Shown here piece after piece: positions 53,122 through 63,664 of a stretch of DNA of 64,000 nucleotides. The notes under the pieces were generated by a model. That model was given only the letters and a program-made list of their open reading frames with translations. It was not told the origin of the DNA and made no database searches. The DNA lies in the NCBI GenBank assembly GCA_037447655.1, contig JBBHKE010003237.1, positions 25,953 through 89,952 of the forward strand. Reading direction: 5' to 3'. The DNA comes from Zygnema cylindricum. Lineage: Eukaryota; Streptophyta; Zygnematophyceae; Zygnematales; Zygnemataceae. Every line of letters begins with the position of its first letter. Positions within the stretch are counted from its first letter, which is position 1. Position numbers and translations under genes: made by a program.

Positions 53122-54713
53122 AGGAGATCTTTATAGTCTTTCCGCTTTGCATTGGGGTGTGTTGTGGTTTACCTTGTCCCTTGTTACAACAATCATCCAC
53201 CATTTCATTATCATTAAACTGAACGCCTTCTACTACACGAAGCTTCTTCATTTCCCTCAACCTATCAAAGTGCACATGCCCTAACTGCTTATGCCAAATC
53301 ATCAACTTTGGGACACCAACATCATCAACATTATTATTTCCATTACTTAGGTTAAGCCTAAACATTCCTTTGCTACCATTATCTGCAGTGAAGTAAACTT
53401 CATCCCCATACTTAGCTATAAAGACTCCCTTTCTAGTCAAGGTATCAAACTCTTTGTCATCTAACACAGATGTTGAGACAAGATTTTTACTCAACTGAGG
53501 TCAATAGAGCACATCTAAAAAAGTGAGTATAGTAGCCTTACCCTCCACTAAGACTTTCAGATCTAGTGATCCCACTACATCCGTAGTAACCACTCTCTCA
53601 TCCCCATGCTCTATTTCTACAGTAGGGATTTTCCTTAGCTTAGTGAAGAGGTCCTTGTCACAACACATGCATGGATGCACGTGATTTGATAATCTATCTT
53701 TCTTGTAGAGGTTCCCGAATTGCTCCAAAAGCACACTTCTGTCTCCGAGGGATCTCCTTCTCCTCCAGACTCTCGTCAAGAAGAAGCTCCCCGTCTTGCT
53801 CAGAGGACTTGTCCTCGATTTCTCTTGACACTTTTGTGACCACAAGTGCCTTTTTCTTCCCTTTAGAAGAACCCCCTCCAAAGTTCTCTTGGAGCCTTAA
53901 CTCCAACAGCTTGACACAATCACTGATAAAGTGTCTCGACTTTTTAAAAAAATGGCAAAGGCCATATAGGGGCCTTGGTCCTCGAGGCTGAACTCTTTCT
54001 CCTTTGTATGGCTTTTTCGAGTCCTGTCTCCACCTGTCCACTCCGGCGACTAGAGCTTGAACGCTCTTTCCTCCTTTTCTGGTCTCAATAGTGTTTTCCT
54101 GCACAAGTATCATGCAGACCACTGTATTCCATTTCCATGAACTATCAGTCATTTCGTGTACTCGGTACACTATGTTCTCATACTCGTCGGGTAACTTCAT
54201 GATGAGAGTGTTAATTTTCATTTTTATCGTACTCGTTCATCCGGCACTCTCCATCTCAATATACAAACAAGAAAGATCATTACAATAGTCTAACATCTTT
54301 CCCCCTTTGTAAGTATAATTTCCTAACTTGTGCTTGGTCAACTGGAGATCCTGAATCGTACCAGCTCTATAGATCTATGTCAAACTCACCCACAACTCCT
54401 CGGCCTTGTAAACCTGAAGATGGGGAGTTTCCAAAGCTTGAGTGAGGTGTCTTAGAATGAAGTTCCTGGCAGCCATGTTGGTGTCTTCCCACAATTTAGT
54501 GTCGGTCTCCACGGTCTTCACGATCGCCGCTCCGAGTGTCGTGGGAATAAGAGCAATAGGAGTAAGAGGTGTCTCCTTTTCTTTCCCTTTTTTGGACACA
54601 CTGCTCTCCCCATCATTTGCCTCCTCTGGTGCAATAGATGTTGCTACAGAAAACCTTATTCCACCAAACCCTGGTGGGGTTTCTTGAGAGGGACGTTTCA
54701 CTTGTCCACTAAC
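53122..54713 (-). pseudogene. B2 gag, protease and GAG-pre-integrase
   Basis: Gag 54713-53694: VSGQVKRPSQETPPGFGG, AARNFILRHLTQALETPHLQ, then a frameshift near 54230 and 54221-53694 (LPDEYENIVYRVHEMTDSSWK). The nucleocapsid knuckle reads CHFFKKSRHFISDC: the second Cys is Phe and the Gly is Arg. The protease Asp-Ser-Gly is destroyed near 53670-53700 (SNHVHPCMCCDKDLFTKL). 53494-53117: VLDDKEFDTLTRKGVFIAKY, MIWHKQLGHVHFDRLREMKK and DDCCNKGQGK. The N-terminal gag piece is 56033-56158. Confidence 0.87.
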
Positions 54714-56027
54714 TGAATTTCTATGGGCTCCATTGCCACACAGAATTCGCAGGTCCAAAAGAAGCTAATCTAGATAGTGCCAACTCCAAGTTTATATATA
54801 CCCAAATAATTGACCCTTTGACAATCAAAACCCGAATATAGCTTCACCCTTGTGTAATAACACTTTCTGTGTGCTCAATTCCACCACAAAATGCAAAGGT
54901 AGAATATGAGATTTGGACACATTCACCCACTTTGACTTTCCCTAAAATATGCAGCCACCTAGGCAGGCAAACACTTTAACCGACTACACCCCTGTGTAGC
55001 TTGGACTCCCTTGAGTCCATAGCAAGAAGAATCACTGAAATTGGTCAACTGGGTTAATAGTTATGGCTAGGCAAAGTGTGCCTTTTGTACAGATGCTCTC
55101 TGGAAGAGAGAGGTGGCTACCTACCTGAAATATTCTAAGTCCTAAACCCCTCTCTAAACCCTCTATTACTGAGGTACGGACAAATCATATTACTGTATAG
55201 TACATAAAGGTACAAGTGCCGCTGTACCTTTTGTACGGCCATTGTACGACATGGCTAAAAAAGTCAACACATGTCCTATCCGGATTCCCTCTTATAATCC
55301 TCAGAATTCCTACTTCCAAATCTTATCCCTCCACGTGGCGCCAGGTCATGCCACGTCAAAAAAACGGTACCGTACAGGAAAGTACAGGTGTCAGAGTACT
55401 TTTTGTACGAAGAGTGTACGATATTGCTATAATGTGACATTTGTCACATTTGGATTTGTTGTGTTCTATTCCGGAGATTGCGCAACCTGTACGATGTCAC
55501 CACGTGTCATCCGGAGTGGTGACATCCGCAAACCGCCAAATTATCCTTTCGCTTAGTCGGCGCTAATCACGGCCGTTCGATTTATTTCGGTATTTCATAC
55601 TGACCGTCGAAACAAATGTCCGTACTATTTGTTTCCTCCAGTTCTTAAATGTAGAATTGTTTCTATGCCATATAAACCGCAATCCGGTTAAATGGAAAAC
55701 GCTACTAAATACTATTTAAATATCTACCAAACCCATTACGTCCTACCACTAGTCCTAGACTAAACGGATAAGGCTAACGGCTACTGGTTACTTGACGGAC
55801 GGTAAGTACCAGGATCAATTCCTGGGTCCGTCAAATACCTTTTTGGTAAGTCTACCAAATCTACACCCTTTCTCCATAAAAAGCCTAAGCAGCCATGGCG
55901 CTAGTTCCCTGTCCAGCCTTTAGTGACTACAACAAGTGTGGGGGCTTGGAGAAGGGAGTAAGAGGCAGACTGCCTCTGCTCTTTTTCCTATACTAAAACA
56001 GACCTAGAAAATACTCAAATATCAACA
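54714..56027 (-). mobile_element. Solo LTR S3 (family C, 1314 bp) in B2 gag
   Basis: On the minus strand it starts TGTTGATATTTGAGTATTTTCTAGG and ends CATAGAAATTCA, with duplication CTAAC (54709-54713 and 56028-56032). It holds the best-paired antisense tRNA-like hairpin: TTGACGGAC (55792-55800), GGTAAGTA, CCAGG, ATCAATT, CCTGG, GTCCGTCAA (55826-55834). It shows that family C has moved more than once. Confidence 0.95.
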
Positions 56028-56032
56028 CTAAC

Positions 56033-56158
56033 AATACCCCAGTATCGTTTTTCACACAAAGCCCTTGTCATCATGGCTTCCCAATAGATAAACCTTGATC
56101 CATTAAAGGTGGGCACCCTAGAGGGTAAGCCCATAACCTGCAATTTTGTGTCCTCCAT
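56033..56158 (-). pseudogene. B2 gag N-terminus and primer site
   Basis: ATG 56156-56158 in the LTR gives MEDTKLQVMG, followed by SRVPTFNGSRFIYWEAMM and TRALCEKRYWG up to the S3 insertion. The primer site (minus, 56138-56124) reads GGTTATGGGCTTACC, two mismatches from GGTTATGGGCCCACC. Confidence 0.85.
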
Positions 56159-57143
56159 TGGACTACAAAATTCAGGAAGCCTCTACATAGATGTTAACTA
56201 ACCCACTTTCAATGGCAACCACTGCCGCCTTAGCAAACAAGTTGATAATCTGACTGCACCTCTGTGCAGCCTGGACTCCCCTAAGTCTGTAGGAAAAGAA
56301 TCTCTGAAAAACGCCCAACCAGGCGATAAGTTATAGGGTGGCAAAGATGCCAATATATACAAACTCTAAAAGAGAGAGAAGACCATCTAACAAATTTTTC
56401 TAAGACCTAGTTCCCTCTCATAGCCCTTATCTACTAACTGAACGAACCAATCAGAACACTCTACAGTACAAGAAAGTACTAGTGTCGATGTACTTTTTCT
56501 ACGGCCTTTGTACGACAAGGCCATTAAGCGGACGCGTGTCCACTTTTCAGTCGTCCGTACGTTCCTCGGAATTCCCGCGACCGAATGTTATCTCTCCACG
56601 TGGCGCTAGGTCATGCCACGTCACAAAATGCCAAAGTGACCATTCCGGGATCTCGGCGATGATGTGTGCCGTTGGATAGAATTGAGTTTTTAATCTCAAC
56701 CATGAAAACAAATGTCTGATTAATTTGTTTCGTGCGGAATCATATCCTAACTGTATTTAACTCTTTCCATCTATCTATGTTTGTATTGTCGTTAATCGGA
56801 ATAGCTACCGTAACACTGTTTAAATATTTATCAAACCATATACACTCTAGCGAACTTATACGACATACTGGTTAGAGCAAACGGTTACGCTATACTCTAC
56901 CGGTCGGAGGTTCGAGTCTTGCCGGACTCAACATTTTGTTGAGAGTGACTTAGGTCACTCTAGTACTGCACAGGTGGAGCTGAGGCAGCCATGGCTCCAC
57001 TACCTTCTCTCTCTCTTTCAGTGACTACAACAAGTATGGGGGATGGAGAGAGAGGTGGAGGCAGACTGCTTTCGCTCTCTTTTCTATTCATCTATTTAGA
57101 CCTAGAAAATACTTAGATTAAATCTTTCTAGTTGTTTTCAACA
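56139..57143 (-). repeat. B2 5' LTR (family B, 1005 bp)
   Basis: On the minus strand it starts TGTTGAAAACAACTAG and ends CAAAATTGCA. On the plus strand the tRNA-like module shows CTGGTTAGAGC (56868-56878) and GGTTCGAGTCT (56909-56919), 30 bases apart, a Pol III A-box/B-box layout. G-box CCACGTGGC lies near 56596. Confidence 0.93.
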
Positions 57144-58516
57144 CTTTCGACAACACCGTTTTGTTCTGGGTTATTTGGGACAGTCTTTTGATGCTGCATG
57201 CTCTCATCTTTTACAAAGTCATCAAACTGATTAGATGTGTACTCCCCCCCCATTATCACTTCTTATTCTTTTAATAGAGTCTCATGAAGCTTTTCATTTT
57301 AGGCTTTATACTCTTTGAAGTATGTTGGTGCTTCGAACTTAGATTTGAGAAATTACACTCTTGAGTACCTAGACAAATCATCAGTTATGGTGAGCATGAA
57401 TCTTTTCCCTCCCACTGATGGCACTCTGGTTGGCCCCCAAATATGTGTTTGTACCAAATCTAAGACATTTTCCCCTTTATATGTAGCTGATTTTGGGAAG
57501 GGCAATCAATGAGCCTTACCTTGGGCACATCCACCACAATCTCTCATCATTTGATTATCTTTAAACTGAATTCCCTCCACTACTTTCAGTCTTTTAATTT
57601 CTATCAATCTGTCTAGATGCACATGACCCAAACGCTTATGCCATATCATCAGATCAGGAACACCAACATAATAAGATTTCCTTTTTTTATTAATCTGGTT
57701 GAGCGTTAATATCCCTTGGCTACCCTTTTCAGTTGTAAAGTAGACCTCAACATCATACTTAGCTGTAAAGACACCCTTCCTAGTATAGGTCTCAAAATCT
57801 TTGTCATCCAAAACAGAGGGTGAGATAAGATTCTTACTCAACTAAGGTATGTAAAATACGTATAAAAACGTAACTATAGGCATATCACCTTCCACCAGTA
57901 CTTTCAGATCTACCAATACCACTAGTTTTGTAATGACTACTCTCCCATACCCATACTGTATCTCTACGGTGGGAATCATTCTTAGTTTTGTAAATAACTG
58001 CTTTTCTCGACACGTATGCATTAAAGCACCCGAGTCTATGATCCAACCTTCTTCCAGAGCTTCTCGGACATCTCTGATTACGCACTTCTACTTTCGTGGG
58101 ATCTTCGTCTCCTTCAACTTCTCATTGATAAGAAGTTCTCCATCCTTATCATCCAAAGCCTCCTCTTCTCCTAACTCCCCTTTCACTTCTGTTGTCACAA
58201 GTGCCTTTTTCTTGCCTCCTTAAGATCCACCAGTTTGACTCTCCTTGAGCCTCAACTCCGTTAACTTGGTGCACTCCGCCATCTAGTGACCAGGTTTCTT
58301 CCAGAAGTGACAAAGTCTTTTTGGGGTTCTCGCTCTTGCGGGCTGATTTCCCCCTCCGCCAAAACTTCCATAAGTTTTCTTATGGTCGTTGCATCGATCT
58401 ATCCCGGAGGCCAAGGCTTGTACACTTTTTCCTCCTCTCCGCATCTCAATGGTGTTTTTTTGGACAAGAATCATTGTGACAACTGAGTTCTAAATCCACA
58501 GGTTGTCGTCAAGATC
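57144..58516 (-). pseudogene. B3 gag end, protease and integrase
   Basis: 58474-58283: end of gag (MILVQKNTIEMRRGGKSVQA); the knuckle reads CHFWKKPGH, second Cys to Trp. The protease is intact at its centre (EEGWIIDSGALMHTCREKQLF, near 58055-58000). 57841-57506: VLDDKDFETYTRKGVFTAKY, MIWHKRLGHVHLDRLIEIK and CGGCAQGKAH. The integrase core continues to 57144 with RSDNGGEYTS-like and PEQNGVVE text, broken by frameshifts and stops. Confidence 0.86.
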
Positions 58517-59869
58517 TGTTGTTCTTTGGTCCAAAATAGACCGCAGAAGCCACCTAAACTATCAAACAACATGTTAAGCAAAGTTATGCTAATGAACAAT
58601 CATTTGAAATGCACCCTCCATTTAACATACATGCATACACAGATGGAATCGTTCATCCGCACACAGGCGGAGCAATCATCTGTATACAGACGGAGCAAGC
58701 ATGCATAGACAGATGCATGAATAACATTTAGGGTTACATGAAAATCACAAGAAACCCTAAGACAAATGCATAAATAATGCATATCAAACAAATATAAAAT
58801 TAACACATATAAATAATAATAAATGAATGCATCACATATAAACAAAAGTATAACCAGATGATAAATGTATCATTTAAATACATGACCTAATCGGCAACCC
58901 TAAAAGTCTACATCTTTGGTCCCTACTTTTCATGCTAAGCATAGATGATTCATTCCTAACAAAGCTCATTCCTATATATACACTTGTGAGCTCTCAACGA
59001 ATCACTAAGTGTCAAAATAAACAACATACATTACGTAACTGTCATCAAGTCCTATTTAACCATAATAGCCCATCACTAATAATAAATTAATCGTAAGCGT
59101 ACACTTGAAAGTCAAGCAATCGTAAGCGTACACTTTTCTGCAAATAGGACACATAAAGACACATAAATTAAACTATCGAAACCTTAAATGATCACGTAAA
59201 TAAAACATGTCATAATCAACACTAATTTATAATACACATAAGACAAACCAATGTTGTTCCAAATATTTACAGGTACACAAATTCTTATGCTGAGTCATGG
59301 CGAATAAATCAACAATACTTCGAGAATCTCGTCAAAGCATCCGGGACGTCCAAAAAATAAATATCGTATGATTGAGGCGATTTCGCGTCCCCACTTTTCA
59401 AAAATAACAGCGGACTTTGTCCGCCGTCCATAGCTCTTAATTGGAACCCTTGATGTTGCGCCACGTGGTCCAAAAGTCTACTTGACGAAACCACGTCAAA
59501 CCATCCGAAATTGTTCGTACCGCAATTTTGTTCCTCGTCATAAATGCGCCTATCAAAAATAAGTACACCTGTCCCAAAAAGATTCTATGTACCGGCGGCG
59601 TCCTTTTCTATATATCCCACCTAACGCATTATGTTCTTTACGTGCGACGTACCATTTCATCTTCGTCGATTATCTCACGTCGGATCGCTTCGCGATCCAC
59701 CGTCCATTTCCTATCACATTTCGCGCCACTCAATTACTTCATTAATTTTACTCGTACATTTAATTCCCCAATCCGCAAATCCTTTCGAACCTCCACAGTA
59801 TATCAAGTCATTACATACGCACGCAAACATACGCACGCACGTGCGAAATTTAATCTTCTAAAAACAACA
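58517..59869 (-). mobile_element. Solo LTR S4 (H-like, 1353 bp) in B3 gag
   Basis: On the minus strand it starts TGTTGTTTTTAGAAGATT and ends AAGAACAACA, with duplication AGATC (58512-58516 and 59870-59874). An LTR-borne ATG 56 bases before the end opens MLFDSLGGFCGLFWTKEQ in the standard phase. It shares GTGCGACG and ATTTCGCGTCC blocks with S2. A repeated AATCGTAAGCGTACACTT pair lies at about 59088-59130. Confidence 0.93.
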
Positions 59870-60550
59870 AGATCCTCTTCTCGGTTAACCACGTTTTCAT
59901 AATCATCTGGTAATTTCAAGATCAAAGTGTTGACTTTTGCATTCATGGTTCCCATCCAACTGTTACTTTCCAACTCCATATACAAGGTGGCTAGATCGGT
60001 GCAGTAGTCTATCATCTTTCCCCCTTTGTAAGAGTATGCATTTAGTTTTTGCTCGGCGAGTTGTTGCTCTTGAATAGTTCCACTTTGGTAAATATCTACT
60101 AGAGCTGCCCACAAATCCGCAGCCGCAACTATATGAAGATAAGAGGTTGCCAAACTATGAGTGAGATGTCTCAGGATGAGTGTCCTGCCGCCATATTGTT
60201 CTATTCCCATTTAAGAGTATCATTGTACTTAGTCTTCAGAACAAATATCTTTATCGCCGCAGCAATAAAAGTAACGGGCTCGTTCCCTTTATCATTTTCT
60301 CCCTCCGAAAAAATACTTTCCCTTCATTTGCTTCGTTTATTCGACCAAAAGTTATTCCAGTGAATCTGACTCCTTCAAACCCTGGAGGAATCCCCGAGGA
60401 TCGAGGTCTCACTCGTCCACTTACTATCCCCCAATACCGCTTCTCACACAAAGCATCAGTCATCATCGTTTTCCAATAGATGAATCCTGTTCTATTGAAA
60501 ATGGGCACCCTAGATGGTGGGCCCATAACCTGTAATTCTGCGTCCCCCAT
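59870..60550 (-). pseudogene. B3 gag N-terminal and middle part
   Basis: ATG 60548-60550 in the LTR (20 bases from its end) gives MGDAELQVMGPPSRVPIFNR and YWKTMMTDALCEKRYWGIVSG. A frameshift near 60330 precedes 60210-59875: LILRHLTHSLATSYLHIV, SGTIQEQQLAEQKLNAYSYK and MELESNSWMGTMNAKVNTL. S4 cuts it at LPDDYENVVNREED. It is clearly Copia Gag and inactive. Confidence 0.88.
60516..60530 (-). other. B3 primer-binding site, half-tRNA type
   Basis: On the minus strand GGTTATGGGCCCACC follows the LTR with no gap; 15/15. Confidence 0.92.
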
Positions 60551-61566
60551 TAGATCACAAAATTTTCCTTTGTATATGAAGCCTCTGCAAAATTTTCAAT
60601 GGTCTTCTTTGTGTATGAATCACTACCACCTTGGCAAACCAATTATATCAACTACAACACCCTTGTGTAGTCTAGACTCTCTTGATCCCACAGGAGAAGA
60701 AATTTGTGAAAACGCCCAAACAGGCGATTAATTATAAAGCGGCAAAATGCCTATTTGTACATAATTATTCTGAGAGAGAGGCGGCTACCTACAAAATTGC
60801 TAAGTCTTAAACTCCACTCTAAACCCCTATCTACTGTTTGTACAGCACCCATCACAAGACTGTATCGTAGAAGAAGGTACAGGTCTCGTGGTACCTTTGG
60901 TACGGTTAAGGTACGGCATAGCCGTGGGGAGGACGCTTGTCATGCTTAGACTCGTCTTGATGTTCCCCGGAAATTCTTCTTTCTACTGATGTCGCGCCAT
61001 GTGTCATCCAATGACGCATTGTCCATAAACCGCCAAAACGACTATTCCTTGATGTCGGTTTGATTGATAGCCGTCCGATCTAAATTGAAGTTAAATGTTC
61101 ATCGTTCAAATGAATGTTTGATCAATATGTTTAGTGGGATACCAGCGTGCATAAGATATTTATACTGTTTATATGTGAAATTTCCCGTAAGTCTTGTTAA
61201 TTAGTTTGGTCTGCGTGTTCATCTTTAATTAGCTATCGAATCCTATATATCCTAGCACAAGTCTTAGACTATAGGACAAGGCTGCCGGCTATTCCGGCAA
61301 ACCATAAGGACCAGGATCAATTCCTAGCAGGTCTGTTTCTTTTTGGTACAGTCTACTAGGAGTGTCCTCTGTCCTCTCTGGCTCTTTAGGCAGCCATGGA
61401 TCTCTCTCTCTTTGTGTGTGGTCATCAGTGACTACAAGTATGGAGACCAAACAGAGAGAAGTTAGAGCATAGCTAAAACCTTTTTATTTTGTTCATTTAA
61501 AAATGATCAGAGATAATACAAAAACAACCTAGAAAAATACCAATCAGAAATACACATATTGCAACA
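60531..61566 (-). repeat. B3 5' LTR (1036 bp; outer edge by alignment)
   Basis: On the minus strand it ends GCAGAATTACA and probably starts TGTTGCAATATGTGTATTTC; an alternative start is 10 bases further in. The conserved TATTTTTCTAGGTTG block lies near 61530. It carries the T-arm-like CCAGGATCAATTCCTAG near 61311 and the GTAC repeat near 60870-60915. Confidence 0.85.
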
Positions 61567-62514
61567 TACAAAAGCGAAGGGAAGAGCCTAATGAAAAGGA
61601 AAAAAATTGTCCTCTACTTTAGGGACGGTTGAGGCTAGAATATGAACATCATTTGCTATAAAACGGGTAGTGATTGCGAGCGCCACCAAAGCCCAACTAC
61701 CCAAAAAAGTCAACCCACTAGGATCAAACCTAAGCCCCCATTGGAAATTGGAAAGCTAGCCTAACGCAGTGCAAATGAGCCCTCTGGCCAATCAAAAATC
61801 CCATGCCCAACAAGATGATGGAGGACACTAAAAAATTTATCGTCGAACTCCTTTAGAGAGGAAAAAAATTAAGCGGTTGGTGGTAATGTCCGAGCGAGGT
61901 AGAGGACGTTGAGCAAAACAACGAGTGCGGATTTGAAATGCCACTTGGGAGTCGGAGAGCTTAGGAAGGTAATGAGAGTGCGAGAGGTCCTCCAACAAAG
62001 CATTAGTGACAACTTGGTTCACAAAAGATAGGGCACCGATACGAAAAACCTAAAACTTTAATACCATCCATCGGAGATGCAATTCAAAAACCCATAGGAA
62101 CGGGAAGTCTAAAGGCAAGCCTTGCGGGCACCAAGCCACACATTTAGACGGCTTAACTGACAAACTAATCCGATGAAGTTTCTCCGCAAAATGGGAAAAT
62201 AGAGATAAAACTTGGTTACGAGGGCCCACAATATGAGTATCATTCGCGATGAAAGGGAATAAACAAACAGGGGAAGTCGTAGCACAGTCACGTAAAGCTT
62301 GAAGGTTAGCTAATGCAAAAAAGGGAGCCCCCAAAGGATCACCTTGGCGAGTGCAAGCCAGAGACTCCAAGGTGGCAACCTTACCAAAGGGACCACCTAG
62401 AGAAAAGATGAGGGAGCTCGAGCGAGAATAAAATGCACAAACAAAATGGAAAATTTGGTAGATAGGAGATGGAGCATGCCTTAATTCTCAGAAGATAACA
62501 TTACGGTTGACAGT
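61567..62514 (-). pseudogene. LINE-type reverse transcriptase fragment
   Basis: On the minus strand: LACTRQGDPLGAPFFALANL (the RQGDPL motif of non-LTR RTs), then FPFIANDTHIVGP at the catalytic A/D-D position, where the first Asp is Asn. LSVKPSKCVAW follows, with a stop near 62050. A frameshift leads to GFRIGALSFVNQVVTNALLE, LPRSDITTNRLIF, HGIFDWPEGSFALR and SNGGLGLDPSGLTFLGSWAL, matching the C-terminal region of such ORFs. Both ends are cut by LTRs (B3 and A4). It is inactive. This is the only non-LTR element seen. Confidence 0.8.
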
Positions 62515-63568
62515 TGAACCTCTGAGACCTCCATAAGTCCTCAAAGTGGACAGCTTCCAAGAAGCCTCTAGGAAAACCTTGACCCCTTTGTGTTTCAGCA
62601 AGAACAACTGCCACCCTAGTAGACAAAAACTCTAACCAACTTCACCCGTGTGAAGGCAAGACTCCCCTGAGTCGATAGCAAAAAGAATCTTTGAATTTGC
62701 TCCCCTGAGCAGTAAGTTATGGAGGGTCAAAGTTGACCTTTTGTACTTAGCTCTCTGGGAGAGAGGGTCCTATCTCCTAATTTTTCTAAGTTCTATCTCT
62801 CTCACAGACTCTATCTACTGATGTACGGAGCCAATCAGATTACTCCTCCGTACATAAAAGTACTGCTGCAAGTGTACTTTCTATACGAACATTGTACGAC
62901 ATGCCTTAAATGTCGACACGTGGTATATCCGGATTCGCTCCCTTAATCCTCGGAGATGTCGCGATCCAATGTCATTCCGCCACGTGTCATCCGATGTGGC
63001 GATGATCAAAAACCGCCGAAATTCTCTTTCGCGATCTCGGCGTTTAATTTCGGCCGTCCGATTAAATTCACATTTAATCGTAGCCATAATAAATACATGC
63101 GCGGTATTCATTTCGCTAAAGAAATAAATGCGCGGTATTCGTTTCTTATCCATACCGTAATCCGTACTTTTACATTAATGGATCTATGTCTCGCGTAAAA
63201 TATTTTAGTTAAATGAACTATCCTACGTATTAATGTTTAATTAATTATCAAACACTACACTACGTAACACTATCTCTAGACTTAACGGTTAAAGCTACCG
63301 GCTACTGACTTTTTACCGGCAGGCAAGTTCCAGGATCAAATCTTGGAGGTGTCACATATAATTTTAGTAAATAAACCCCTACTAATATTTATATCCCGTA
63401 AACCTCTGGATAGCCTAGGTAGCCATGGCTCTAGCTTCCTCTCCAATTTCTCAGTGACTGCGACAAGTTTGAGAGTTGGAGAGAGAAGTTAGAGGTAGAC
63501 TGCCACAACTTCTTTCTATATTTCTATTAAGACCTAGAAAATACTTAAAAAGACCATAAATTTCTACA
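62515..63568 (-). repeat. A4 3' LTR (family A, 1054 bp)
   Basis: On the minus strand it starts TGTAGAAATTTATGG and ends CAGAGGTTCA. Family-A landmarks are all present (G-box CCACGTGTC near 62980, tRNA-like hairpin near 63285-63355). The polypurine tract (CTCCCCTTATTTTCT on the plus strand) follows at 63569. Confidence 0.93.
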
Positions 63569-63664
63569 CTCCCCTTATTTTCTAGTCAATCTTTAATTTC
63601 AGACCACACATCTCTTTGCTGAAAATTAGCTTAAGGGAAGGCACAAGTTTGGTCATCATATCTG
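63569..63664 (-). pseudogene. A4 RNase H C-terminal tail
   Basis: On the minus strand it encodes MMTKLVPSLKLIFSKEMCGL, the end of family-A Pol, up to 63664, where similarity to A3 stops abruptly inside AGATATGATGACC. The remainder of A4 is not in the window beyond this point. Confidence 0.85.

Larger units (their letters stand above)
53122..57143 (-). mobile_element. Copia element B2, 5' part, split by solo LTR S3
   Basis: On the minus strand: 5' LTR 57143-56139, gag 56158-56033 and 54708-53694, protease, then GAG-pre-integrase to about 53122, where the Gypsy LTR begins. RT, RNase H and the 3' LTR are missing. It inserted into the B3 integrase at 57144. Confidence 0.88.
57144..61566 (-). mobile_element. 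Copia element B3, 5' part, split by solo LTR S4
   Basis: On the minus strand: 5' LTR 61566-60531, gag 60550-59870 and on from 58516, protease, GAG-pre-integrase, integrase core to 57144, where B2 inserted. The 3' half is absent. The LTR lies in a LINE fragment on its outer side. Confidence 0.88.

Noticed and set aside
55755-55834. A host tRNA gene in the LTR
   Set aside because: The D and anticodon arms cannot be folded properly, and the module recurs at the same place in many LTRs, so it belongs to the LTR.
54714-56027. 5' LTR of a C-type element carrying B-type gag (chimera)
   Set aside because: The exact CTAAC duplication and the continuing B2 gag on both sides show a solo LTR insertion instead.
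1622-63568. CRISPR array or other spaced repeat system
   Set aside because: The repeated blocks are 1-kb LTRs with terminal TG/CA and target duplications; no short regularly spaced repeat is present.
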